From assembly GCA_013695395.1 (NCBI GenBank), contig JACDAP010000234.1:1-5417 (forward strand): DNA of 5,417 nucleotides, written 5' to 3'. The notes below the pieces were generated by a model, which saw nothing but the letters and a program-made list of their open reading frames with translations, was not told where the DNA came from and did not search any database. Below are positions 1 through 5,061 of this stretch, piece by piece (the stretch's first letter is position 1; the number at the start of each line of letters is the position of its first letter). The stretch comes from Solirubrobacterales bacterium. Its GTDB lineage: Bacteria; Actinomycetota; Thermoleophilia; Solirubrobacterales; Solirubrobacteraceae. The position numbers were made by a program, and so were the translations under genes.

Positions 1-415
1 TCGTCGCGCGCACCGCGTCGGACGCGTCCACGTACGGCCGCGCAAAGTCCGCCCATGCCTCACCGTCGCCCGGGCGGAGCGCGTCGAGCGAGCCCGCTGT
101 CCGATCCAGCGAGCGGTACAGGACCGCCGAGCGCTCGGAGTCGAGCGTGTGCGCCACGCACGCCTCGGGGTGCACCCACTCCAGGCCGTGACGTTCCAGT
201 GGCATCCCCGCGAAGACGGGAGAGGCGGCGCCCGCCGGGTGGACGGCGGAGAAGACGTCGTGGCGGAAGCCCGGCAGCGTGAGCTCCTGCGTGCGCACCG
301 CGCCGCCGGGCGCGTCGGCCGCCTCGAGCACGGTCACCGAGCGCCCCGCGCCGGCCAGGCGGATCGCTGCGGCCAATCCGTTCGGTCCGGCCCCGATGAC
401 GATCGCTTCGCTCAT
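1..415 (-). CDS. FAD-dependent oxidoreductase, phytoene dehydrogenase-related (N-terminal part, cut by window edge)
   Basis: Only the first 138 codons are present; the gene runs off the left edge. The N-terminus reads MSEAIVIGAGPNGLAAAIRL, a Rossmann dinucleotide-binding motif (G8-A-G10-P-N-G13) starting almost at residue 1. Glu31 (VTVLEA) is where the ribose-binding acid is expected, and A-P-G-G-A-V-R-T follows at 35-42. The next stretch, ELTLPGFRHDVFSAVHP, is typical of the NAD(P)/FAD-dependent oxidoreductases related to phytoene dehydrogenase (COG1233-like, including PYROXD2-like proteins). These are flavoproteins that oxidise or desaturate hydrophobic substrates, but the specificity of this branch is mostly unknown. 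The ATG at 415 is chosen because the nucleotide-binding fold follows directly and no other ATG or GTG lies in frame within the 34-bp gap upstream. I see no Shine-Dalgarno sequence. It lies downstream of the hydrolase gene on the same strand, so co-transcription is likely. The family call is firm; the substrate is unknown. Confidence 0.88.
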   Translation of the reverse strand, partial: MSEAIVIGAGPNGLAAAIRLAGAGRSVTVLEAADAPGGAVRTQELTLPGFRHDVFSAVHPAGAASPVFAGMPLERHGLEWVHPEACVAHTLDSERSAVLYRSLDRTAGSLDALRPGDGEAWADFARPYVDASDAVRAT

Positions 416-449
416 GCTGGTGTCGGAGGTACCCGGGCGGCGTCGTCGG

Positions 450-1352
450 TCACGTTGTGGTTGCTGGAGGACCCGAACGTGCCCCAGAACCGTCCGCCCC
501 GAGGAACGCGAGCGCCCGCTCGGCGACGAGCTCCGGCTGCTCGTCGACCACGAAGTGGCCGCTCCCGTGCACCCACTCGATCTCCACCCGGTCGGCGTGC
601 AGACGGAAGTCCTCGACCTGGAAGGGGCGGATGACCGGATCGGCGGTGCCGTGCAGGACCAGCAGCGGCGGTCGCAGCCGCCGCCCGGCGTAGCGGTCGC
701 GCAGGAGCTCGGGGAGCTCGCGGGTCACGAAGGTCGAGTAGTACTTCGAACCCGCGACCGCGCGCTCCCGCTCCTTGAAGGCGTCACGGAACGGCCCGCG
801 GTGCTCGGGCGGGATGCCCTCGTAGACGCGGTTCATCCCTCGCGAGCGCTGGAAGGCCGGCCCGAGCAGCGGCGTCCCGACGACCTGGTAGCTCAGCCGC
901 CAGGCGTTCGCGGCGACCTGGAGGCGGCCGCTCGGCGGCCACACCGGCGGGATGTTGCAGAGGACCATCCGCGAGAAGAGCGCGGGTTCGCGCAGGGCCA
1001 TCAGCTGGCCCGTCCAGGCACCCCAGTCGTGCCCGAGGAAGGCGCAGCGCTCGACCCCGAGCGCGTCGAGCAGGGCGAGCACGTCGGAGGCGAACTGCTC
1101 CTTCTCGTAGCCGCCCTCGGGGACGTCGGTCCACCCAGCGCCCCGAAGGTCGGGAGCGATGACGCGGTAACCGGCCTCCGCGAACGCCGGGATGACGCCC
1201 CGCCAGCACCACCAGTGCTGCGGCCAGCCGTGCAGCAGCAGCACCGGCGGGCCGTCCTCGGGACCGGCGAGGGCGACGTGCATCCGCAGGCCGGTGGCGA
1301 CCTCGACGAACTCGTGACGGACACCGGGGCAGGGCGGGAACGGGCGGGCCAT
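450..1352 (-). CDS. Alpha/beta hydrolase, epoxide hydrolase-like
   Basis: The product is 300 residues and complete, usual for bacterial epoxide hydrolases. Visible from the N-terminus are the oxyanion-hole motif HGWP at 41-44, the nucleophile elbow GHDWGAW with Asp109, a cap region around 150-210 containing a Tyr pair (Y204-Y205), an acid Asp238 in HGTADPVI, and the catalytic His266 in HGSGHF. An Asp nucleophile is known from epoxide hydrolases, haloalkane dehalogenases and fluoroacetate dehalogenases. HGWP, rather than the HGNP common in dehalogenases, together with cap tyrosines favours epoxide hydrolysis via an alkyl-enzyme ester; this is inference. No signal peptide is seen, so it should be cytoplasmic. 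The start at 1352 (MARPFPP) is preferred over an in-frame ATG at 1418: the extra 22 residues are unlike the family and would overlap the pccB promoter. A weak -10 (CAGACT) ends 6 nt before this ATG. The last ~15 residues are low-complexity and probably disordered. Confidence 0.88.
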   Translation of the reverse strand: MARPFPPCPGVRHEFVEVATGLRMHVALAGPEDGPPVLLLHGWPQHWWCWRGVIPAFAEAGYRVIAPDLRGAGWTDVPEGGYEKEQFASDVLALLDALGVERCAFLGHDWGAWTGQLMALREPALFSRMVLCNIPPVWPPSGRLQVAANAWRLSYQVVGTPLLGPAFQRSRGMNRVYEGIPPEHRGPFRDAFKERERAVAGSKYYSTFVTRELPELLRDRYAGRRLRPPLLVLHGTADPVIRPFQVEDFRLHADRVEIEWVHGSGHFVVDEQPELVAERALAFLGADGSGARSGPPATTT

Positions 1353-1364
1353 CCGTGCAGTCTG
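1353..1364 (-). promoter_or_regulatory. Weak candidate -10 element and near-leaderless start of the hydrolase gene
   Basis: On the minus strand CAGACT (1364-1359) sits 6 nt before the ATG at 1352. It fits NANNNT but lacks the first T of the actinobacterial TANNNT box, and there is no convincing -35 or Shine-Dalgarno sequence. It supports the shorter start only weakly. Confidence 0.25.
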
Positions 1365-1382
1365 GCGCGTCCGCGGGTCTCG

Positions 1383-1412
1383 GCACGGTCCCGCAGCCTC
1401 ACCGTGCGGGAC
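1383..1412. promoter_or_regulatory. Two overlapping inverted repeats between divergent genes (candidate operator)
   Basis: GCACGGT (1383-1389) is the exact reverse complement of ACCGTGC (1401-1407), with an 11-nt spacer. Overlapping it, GTCCCGCA (1388-1395) is the exact reverse complement of TGCGGGAC (1405-1412), with a 9-nt spacer. The two dyad centres are 5 bp apart (about 1395 and 1400). They cover the expected -35 region of pccB and lie about 45 bp upstream of the hydrolase start. This placement suits a dimeric repressor controlling one or both genes. No regulator gene is in the window, and GC-rich DNA raises the chance of random dyads. Confidence 0.45.
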
Positions 1413-1419
1413 GCTCATC

Positions 1420-1435
1420 TAGGATTCCGCGCCTG
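1420..1435 (+). promoter_or_regulatory. pccB -10 element (TAGGAT), near-leaderless start
   Basis: TAGGAT at 1420-1425 fits the actinobacterial -10 consensus TANNNT. A transcript starting about 7-9 nt downstream would begin at 1432-1434, only a few nucleotides before the ATG at 1436. No clear -35 hexamer is seen. Part of the same stretch (AGGA, 1421-1424) could instead act as a weak Shine-Dalgarno sequence with an 11-nt spacer, which would need a promoter further upstream. Confidence 0.5.
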
Positions 1436-3007
1436 ATGACGACGCGCCAGCACTCCCCCGAGACGTTCGACGAGAAGGTCGCCCAGCTGCAGGAGCTCCG
1501 CACCGCGGCGGCTCACTCCTCCCCCGAGGCCGAGGAGAAGCAGCACGCGAAGGGCAAGTACACGGCGCGCGAGCGGATCGAGAAGCTCCTCGATGAGGGC
1601 TCCTTCCAGGAGCTCGACACCTTCGTGCGCCACCGCACGGTCGACTTCGACATGCAGAAGAACCGGGCGTGGGGCGATGCCGTGGTCACCGGCCACGGCA
1701 CGATCGACGGGCGCCGCGTCTGCGTCTTCAGCCAGGACTTCACGGTCTTCGGAGGCTCCCTCGGCGAGGTGATGGCCGAGAAGATGTGCAAGGTGATGGA
1801 CCTCGCGGCCAAGATCGGCTGCCCGGTCATCGGCATCAACGACTCGGGTGGGGCCCGGATCCAGGAGGGCGTGGTCTCCCTCGGCGCCTACGGCGACGTC
1901 TTCGTCCGCAACGTGAAGTGCTCGGGCGTCATCCCGCAGATCTCGCTGATCATGGGGCCGTGCGCGGGCGGCGCGGTCTACTCCCCCGCGATCACCGACT
2001 TCATCTTCATGGTGAAGGAGACCTCGCACATGTTCATCACCGGCCCCGACGTCATCAAGACGGTCACCGGTGAGGAGGTCGACTTCGAGTCGCTCGGCGG
2101 CGCGATGACCCACAACACGAAGTCCGGCGTGGCCCACCTGGCCGCCGATGACGAGGACCAGTGCATCGAGGACACCCGCTACCTCATGGGGTTCCTCCCG
2201 CAGAACAACCTCGAGACGCCGCCGCGCATCACCCCGACCGACGACCCGGACCGGATGGACGAGGCGCTCGACACGATCGTCCCGGACTCCGCGAACAAGC
2301 CGTACGACATGCGCGAGGTCATCAAGCTCGCGATGGACGACGGGGAGTTCTTCGAGATCCACGAGCACTTCGCGAAGAACATCGTCTGCGGCTTCTCGCG
2401 CCTGGACGGCTACGCGGTCGGCGTCGTGGGCAACCAGCCCGCCCAGATGGCCGGCGTCCTCGACATCGACGCGAGCGCCAAGGCCGCCCGCTTCGTGCGC
2501 ACGTGCGACGCGTTCAACATCCCGATCATCACCTTCACCGACGTTCCCGGCTTCCTGCCGGGCACCTCGCAGGAGTGGGGCGGGATCATCCGCCACGGCG
2601 CGAAGCTCCTCTACGCGTTCACCGAGGCGACCGTCCCGAAGATCACCGTGATCACCCGCAAGGCCTACGGCGGCGCCTATGACGTCATGGCCTCCAAGCA
2701 CCTGCTCGCGGACTTCAACTTCGCCTGGCCGCAGGCCGAGGTCGCCGTGATGGGGCCGGAGGGCGCGGTCAACATCATCTACCGCCGTGACATCGCGGCC
2801 TCCCCGACGCCGGACGAGCGCCGCTCGCGGCTCATGGACGACTACAAGGCGCGCTTCGCGAACCCGTACGTGGCGGCCGAGCGCGGCTACATCGACGACG
2901 TGATCCTGCCGCACGAGACCCGCCCGAAGCTCGTCTCGGCGCTCCACACCCTGCTCACCAAACGGGAGCCGGGGCCGAAGCGCAAGCACGGCAACATCCC
3001 CTTGTGA
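1436..3007 (+). CDS. pccB: Acyl-CoA carboxylase carboxyltransferase (beta) subunit, probably propionyl-CoA carboxylase
   Basis: This complete 523-residue protein has the normal length for PccB/AccD-type beta chains. The enzyme moves a carboxyl group from carboxybiotin to an acyl-CoA; with propionyl-CoA this gives (S)-methylmalonyl-CoA. The N-terminal crotonase-like half has [20 protein letters not shown] (35-54), [12 protein letters not shown] (105-116), [11 protein letters not shown] (136-146) and the oxyanion-hole loop [11 protein letters not shown] (174-184). The C-terminal half has [20 protein letters not shown] (369-388) and [16 protein letters not shown] (408-423). Asp416 matches the position known in Streptomyces (PccB Asp422) to favour propionyl-CoA; acetyl-preferring AccB has Ile there. 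The ATG at 1436 fits the family's N-terminus and lies just after a TAGGAT box. The biotin carboxylase/BCCP partner and the small epsilon subunit are not nearby. Methylmalonyl-CoA decarboxylase and other short or branched acyl-CoA carboxylases use related chains, so substrate is inferred. It acts in the cytoplasm. Confidence 0.95.
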   Translation: MTTRQHSPETFDEKVAQLQELRTAAAHSSPEAEEKQHAKGKYTARERIEKLLDEGSFQELDTFVRHRTVDFDMQKNRAWGDAVVTGHGTIDGRRVCVFSQDFTVFGGSLGEVMAEKMCKVMDLAAKIGCPVIGINDSGGARIQEGVVSLGAYGDVFVRNVKCSGVIPQISLIMGPCAGGAVYSPAITDFIFMVKETSHMFITGPDVIKTVTGEEVDFESLGGAMTHNTKSGVAHLAADDEDQCIEDTRYLMGFLPQNNLETPPRITPTDDPDRMDEALDTIVPDSANKPYDMREVIKLAMDDGEFFEIHEHFAKNIVCGFSRLDGYAVGVVGNQPAQMAGVLDIDASAKAARFVRTCDAFNIPIITFTDVPGFLPGTSQEWGGIIRHGAKLLYAFTEATVPKITVITRKAYGGAYDVMASKHLLADFNFAWPQAEVAVMGPEGAVNIIYRRDIAASPTPDERRSRLMDDYKARFANPYVAAERGYIDDVILPHETRPKLVSALHTLLTKREPGPKRKHGNIPL

Positions 3008-3054
3008 CGTCGTCAGTCGAAACGTGAGCGGGAGGCGCGTAGCGATCGCCGCGA

Positions 3055-3086
3055 AGATCACCGGCGTAGCCGGTACGAGGTGATTT
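3055..3086 (+). terminator. Possible terminator hairpin downstream of pccB
   Basis: ATCACC (3057-3062) pairs with GGTGAT (3079-3084). G3056-T3085 (wobble in RNA) and A3055-T3086 can extend the stem, which then ends in TTT. Inside it lies a competing compact hairpin, ACCGGC-GTA-GCCGGT (3060-3074, 6-bp stem). The element begins about 48 nt after the pccB stop. The U-run is only three bases, so termination is uncertain and read-through into the next gene is possible. Confidence 0.35.
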
Positions 3087-3121
3087 GCCGCTTTCCGGCG
3101 CACATTCTTTCGTCCAGAGCC

Positions 3122-3150
3122 TTGCCAGGAGACTGACAGCGAGGAAGGAT
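3122..3150 (+). promoter_or_regulatory. Candidate sigma-70-like promoter of the secreted-protein gene
   Basis: TTGCCA (3122-3127) matches the -35 consensus TTGACA at five of six positions. It is followed after exactly 17 nt by AAGGAT (3145-3150), a -10 resembling the TAGGAT box of pccB but lacking the first T. The predicted transcript start is near 3157, about 20 nt before the GTG start codon, leaving room for the AGGAG ribosome binding site. Confidence 0.5.
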
Positions 3151-3152
3151 GC

Positions 3153-3177
3153 TGGCTCCCCTTCCCAGGAGCCACCC
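3153..3177 (+). promoter_or_regulatory. Ribosome binding site inside a 7-bp hairpin
   Basis: AGGAG (3167-3171) lies 6 nt before the GTG at 3178 and decides this start. TGGCTCC (3153-3159) is perfectly complementary to GGAGCCA (3168-3174), with an 8-nt loop, so the ribosome binding site can be closed into a stem. If transcription starts near 3157, most of the 5' arm is missing and the hairpin cannot form. In longer transcripts reading through from pccB it could. Confidence 0.5.
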
Positions 3178-4917
3178 GTGCGCCGTCTCGTCTCGACCGT
3201 TCTGCTCGCCGTCGCCGTTCCCCTCGCCGCAGCCGCTCCGGCCGCCGCCGGCATCTGGACGCCGATCGCCTCCGGCACCACCCAGGACATCTCGGCGGTG
3301 GACACGCGAGGGCCCGGCGACATCCTGATCGCGACGACCGGAGGGAAGATCCTTCGCAACGGAGTCGAGCAGCTGAACGCCCCCGGCGTCCAGTTCACCG
3401 ACATCGCCTTCAACCCGGCTGGTGACCGGGCGCTCGCCACCGCGGCGAACGGCAAGCTCTACCGCTTCAACGGCGCGGCCTGGTCGCTGGTGCCCCTGGC
3501 GAACACGACCTTCCCGCACGCCTGCGGCGGCGTCGGCCCGTTCCCGCGGAACGCCACCCCGACCGGCAACCTCAACGCGGTGACCTGGGCGGCGGCGAAC
3601 ACCGCCTACGTCGTCGGGGACGACCGGGGGGTCGTGCTCAAGCTCGTGGGTGCCGGCCCGGTGAGCGTCAGCGACGTCTCGAGGCAGGCGAACGCCACCT
3701 GCCGGGTCGACCCCGTCTCCGACCGGACCACCGACATCGGGGCGGTGACCGATCAGCTCATCTACCTCAGCACGACCAACTTCGGCCAGCGGCTCATCAC
3801 CACCGACGCGTTCGCCACCGCCGCCGCCGCGCGCAACAACTCTTCGGTCAACTGTCCTGGCTCTCCCAGCAGGCTCGCCGTCGACCTGACGAGCGCGAAC
3901 CGGTCGTGGGTCGTCGGCGCGTGCGGCGGGAGCCTCTCGTTCGGCTTCTCGAGCGACTCCGGGACCACGTACGACCTCAGCCTCGTCTATCCGAACGGGT
4001 CCGCCTCGGACATCGAGAGCCTGCGGGGCGTCGCAGCCGCCGGCGGCTCGGCCGTCGCGGCAGGCAGGCGCGGCGACATCATCGTCACCCTCGGCGGCGA
4101 AACGGCCTACTTCCAGCGGGCCGATGCGCCCGATGCGCTCACCGACTGGCTGGCGGTCCACAAGTCCAGCGCGACCGACGCGGTCGTCGCGGGCGCGGGC
4201 GGCCGGCTGCTCGCCTCCACGCGGGCCAACGAGATCCCCGACCTCATCGCCCCCGCGGGCACCATCTCCGGCCCGGCGGCGGCGACCGCCGGCGTGCCCA
4301 CGACCTACATGGCGAACGTCGCCGACAACGCGGGCGGCTCCGGGATCAACCCGAGCTCCTTCGCCTGGAGCGCCACGGGAGTCCCGGCAGCCGGCGGCAA
4401 CCCCGTCGCCCTCACGTTCCCGAGCCCGGGCTTCTACACCGTGCGTGTCGCCTTCACCGACAACGCCGGGAACGCCGGGACGGCGAGCCTCGGCGTCCTG
4501 GTCAGCTCGGCCGGGGTCCCCTCGCCACCCGGCGCGACCCCGATCTCGGCACCGTCCGCACCGTCCGCACCACGCTCGCCGACGAAGACCAAGACGGTGA
4601 CCGTCGCGGGTGGGAGGGTCACGCTCGCCGCGCCCCGCGCCTGCGTGCCCGCGGGCACCTCCTTCACCGCCCGCCTCTCCTTCAAGCGCTCGAAGAAGAA
4701 GGGCACGAAGTTCGTGAAGGTGACGAAGGTCGACTTCTACATCGACCGCAAGAAGCAGGGCAAGACCGACAGGAAGGCGCCGTTCACCAAGCGGCTGACG
4801 GTCAAGAGGCTCAAGGCCGGCTCGACCCACCGCCTGCGCGCCCGCGCCACGATCAAGGTCAAGCGGGGCAAGGGCCCGACGAAGTCGATCTCGACGAGCT
4901 TCAAGGTCTGCGGCTGA
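3178..4917 (+). CDS. Secreted beta-propeller / PKD-like protein with a Lys-rich C-terminal domain
   Basis: The 579-residue product has no named function that I recognise. Residues 1-24 form a Sec signal peptide (MRRLV, then a hydrophobic Ala/Leu/Val core ending APAAA). From about 25 to 350 a motif recurs, roughly hydrophobic strand-Gly-x-x-Gly-x-hydrophobic strand: 48-60, 83-97, 142-156, 193-209 (less clear), 243-257, 291-305 and 334-347. This resembles a seven-bladed propeller of the Ycf48/BNR kind. One good Asp-box, SSDSGTTY, lies at 258-265. Residues ~356-443 look like a PKD/Ig-like domain (SFAWSATG, GFYTVRVAFTDNAGNAG). A Ser-Ala-Pro linker (444-474) leads to a very Lys/Arg-rich domain (475-579) ending KVCG. 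The six cysteines (116, 175, 226, 249, 489, 578) could form disulfides outside the cell. No LPXTG, lipobox or late membrane helix is seen, so the protein is either released or held by charge. The GTG start at 3178 follows a good AGGAG. A surface-binding role is inference. Confidence 0.85.
   Translation: MRRLVSTVLLAVAVPLAAAAPAAAGIWTPIASGTTQDISAVDTRGPGDILIATTGGKILRNGVEQLNAPGVQFTDIAFNPAGDRALATAANGKLYRFNGAAWSLVPLANTTFPHACGGVGPFPRNATPTGNLNAVTWAAANTAYVVGDDRGVVLKLVGAGPVSVSDVSRQANATCRVDPVSDRTTDIGAVTDQLIYLSTTNFGQRLITTDAFATAAAARNNSSVNCPGSPSRLAVDLTSANRSWVVGACGGSLSFGFSSDSGTTYDLSLVYPNGSASDIESLRGVAAAGGSAVAAGRRGDIIVTLGGETAYFQRADAPDALTDWLAVHKSSATDAVVAGAGGRLLASTRANEIPDLIAPAGTISGPAAATAGVPTTYMANVADNAGGSGINPSSFAWSATGVPAAGGNPVALTFPSPGFYTVRVAFTDNAGNAGTASLGVLVSSAGVPSPPGATPISAPSAPSAPRSPTKTKTVTVAGGRVTLAAPRACVPAGTSFTARLSFKRSKKKGTKFVKVTKVDFYIDRKKQGKTDRKAPFTKRLTVKRLKAGSTHRLRARATIKVKRGKGPTKSISTSFKVCG
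4549..4571 (+). repeat. Short in-frame tandem repeat in the linker (9-nt unit)
   Basis: The 9-nt unit GCACCGTCC occurs twice and then partially a third time, in frame, encoding Ala-Pro-Ser repeats at about residues 458-465 of the secreted protein. Such a unit could change copy number without breaking the frame and so alter linker length. Confidence 0.6.
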
Positions 4918-4929
4918 GCCGGAGACACC

Positions 4930-4951
4930 GGCCGGCGGCCTTTCGCCGGCC
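4930..4951 (+). terminator. GC-rich terminator-like hairpin after the secreted-protein gene
   Basis: GGCCGGCG (4930-4937) pairs perfectly with CGCCGGCC (4944-4951), an 8-bp all-GC stem with loop GCCTTT, starting 12 nt after the TGA. No U-tract follows, as is common for actinobacterial terminator hairpins, so it may act as a terminator or as a 3'-end stabiliser. Confidence 0.6.
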
Positions 4952-4952
4952 C

Positions 4953-5021
4953 TGCACGGTTGTGCCCCTCTAACCGGTGCAACGGCGGCTGGCCGGATGT
5001 CCGATGCCGCGGGCACCGGTT
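4953..5021. repeat. Three related GCAC(C)GGTT elements in alternating orientation upstream of the PhoD-like gene
   Basis: TGCACGGTT (4953-4961), AACCGGTGCA (4972-4981) and GCACCGGTT (5013-5021) are variants of one element in +, -, + orientation. The second and third form a perfect 9-bp inverted repeat (4972-4980 with 5013-5021) with a 32-nt spacer. The first and second pair over 9 bp with a single bulged G4976 and a 10-nt loop. The middle arm can therefore pair with either neighbour but not both. The elements could equally be three binding sites for a DNA-binding protein, the third lying just upstream of the -35 region of the next gene. Confidence 0.5.
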
Positions 5022-5048
5022 CCCCACCGCGGAGGTGTGCGGCCGGTA

Positions 5049-5061
5049 TACGGTCGGCCCC
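5049..5061 (+). promoter_or_regulatory. Candidate -10 element and leaderless start of the PhoD-like gene
   Basis: TACGGT (5049-5054) fits TANNNT and is followed by exactly 7 nt before the ATG at 5062, the usual spacing for leaderless actinobacterial transcripts. The nearest purine-rich stretch, GGAGGTG (5031-5037), is 24 nt from the ATG, too far to act as its Shine-Dalgarno sequence. No clear -35 is visible. Confidence 0.5.

Larger units (their letters stand above)
3008..3177. other. Intergenic region between pccB and the secreted-protein gene
   Basis: No gene is seen in these 170 bp. The stretch contains a possible terminator hairpin for pccB, a sigma-70-like promoter and a ribosome-binding-site hairpin, each listed separately. 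A TTG-initiated extension of the downstream frame to 3085 is possible but unlikely, because it would bury the signal peptide behind 31 polar residues. Confidence 0.7.

Noticed and set aside
1353..1418. Longer hydrolase start at the ATG at 1418
   Set aside because: The 22 extra residues do not resemble the family and would place coding sequence over the dyads and next to the pccB -10 box.
279..1436. Plus-strand frame of 385 codons across the hydrolase gene
   Set aside because: It runs opposite two clearly recognisable minus-strand enzymes and has no family resemblance or credible start signal.
3042..3049. Palindrome GCGATCGC
   Set aside because: A single isolated 8-bp palindrome in high-GC DNA with no partner or flanking signal; nothing supports a function.
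1415..3175. Long open frame of 586 codons on the minus strand opposite pccB
   Set aside because: It mirrors a clearly conserved gene, has Val/Asp/Arg/Leu-rich composition with no recognisable domain, and is explained by the G/C-ending third positions of pccB.
3085..3177. TTG-initiated extension of the secreted protein
   Set aside because: It would put 31 polar residues ahead of the signal peptide, whereas the GTG at 3178 has a well-spaced AGGAG and gives a normal signal peptide.
3906..4973. Second plus-strand frame of 355 codons overlapping the secreted-protein gene
   Set aside because: Arg-rich low-complexity translation typical of a shifted frame in high-GC coding DNA; it overlaps the supported gene and the hairpin after it.
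3058..5016. Open frame of 652 codons on the minus strand opposite the secreted-protein gene
   Set aside because: Composition is Arg/Gly/Ala/Asp-rich without domains. The plus-strand frame has a signal peptide, ribosome binding site, repeats and a terminator-like hairpin.
5013..5030. Possible Pho box (PhoP binding repeats) upstream of the PhoD-like gene
   Set aside because: I looked for direct repeats like the Streptomyces GTTCACC units. Only loose GTTCCCC/CCACC similarity is present, without a proper repeat.
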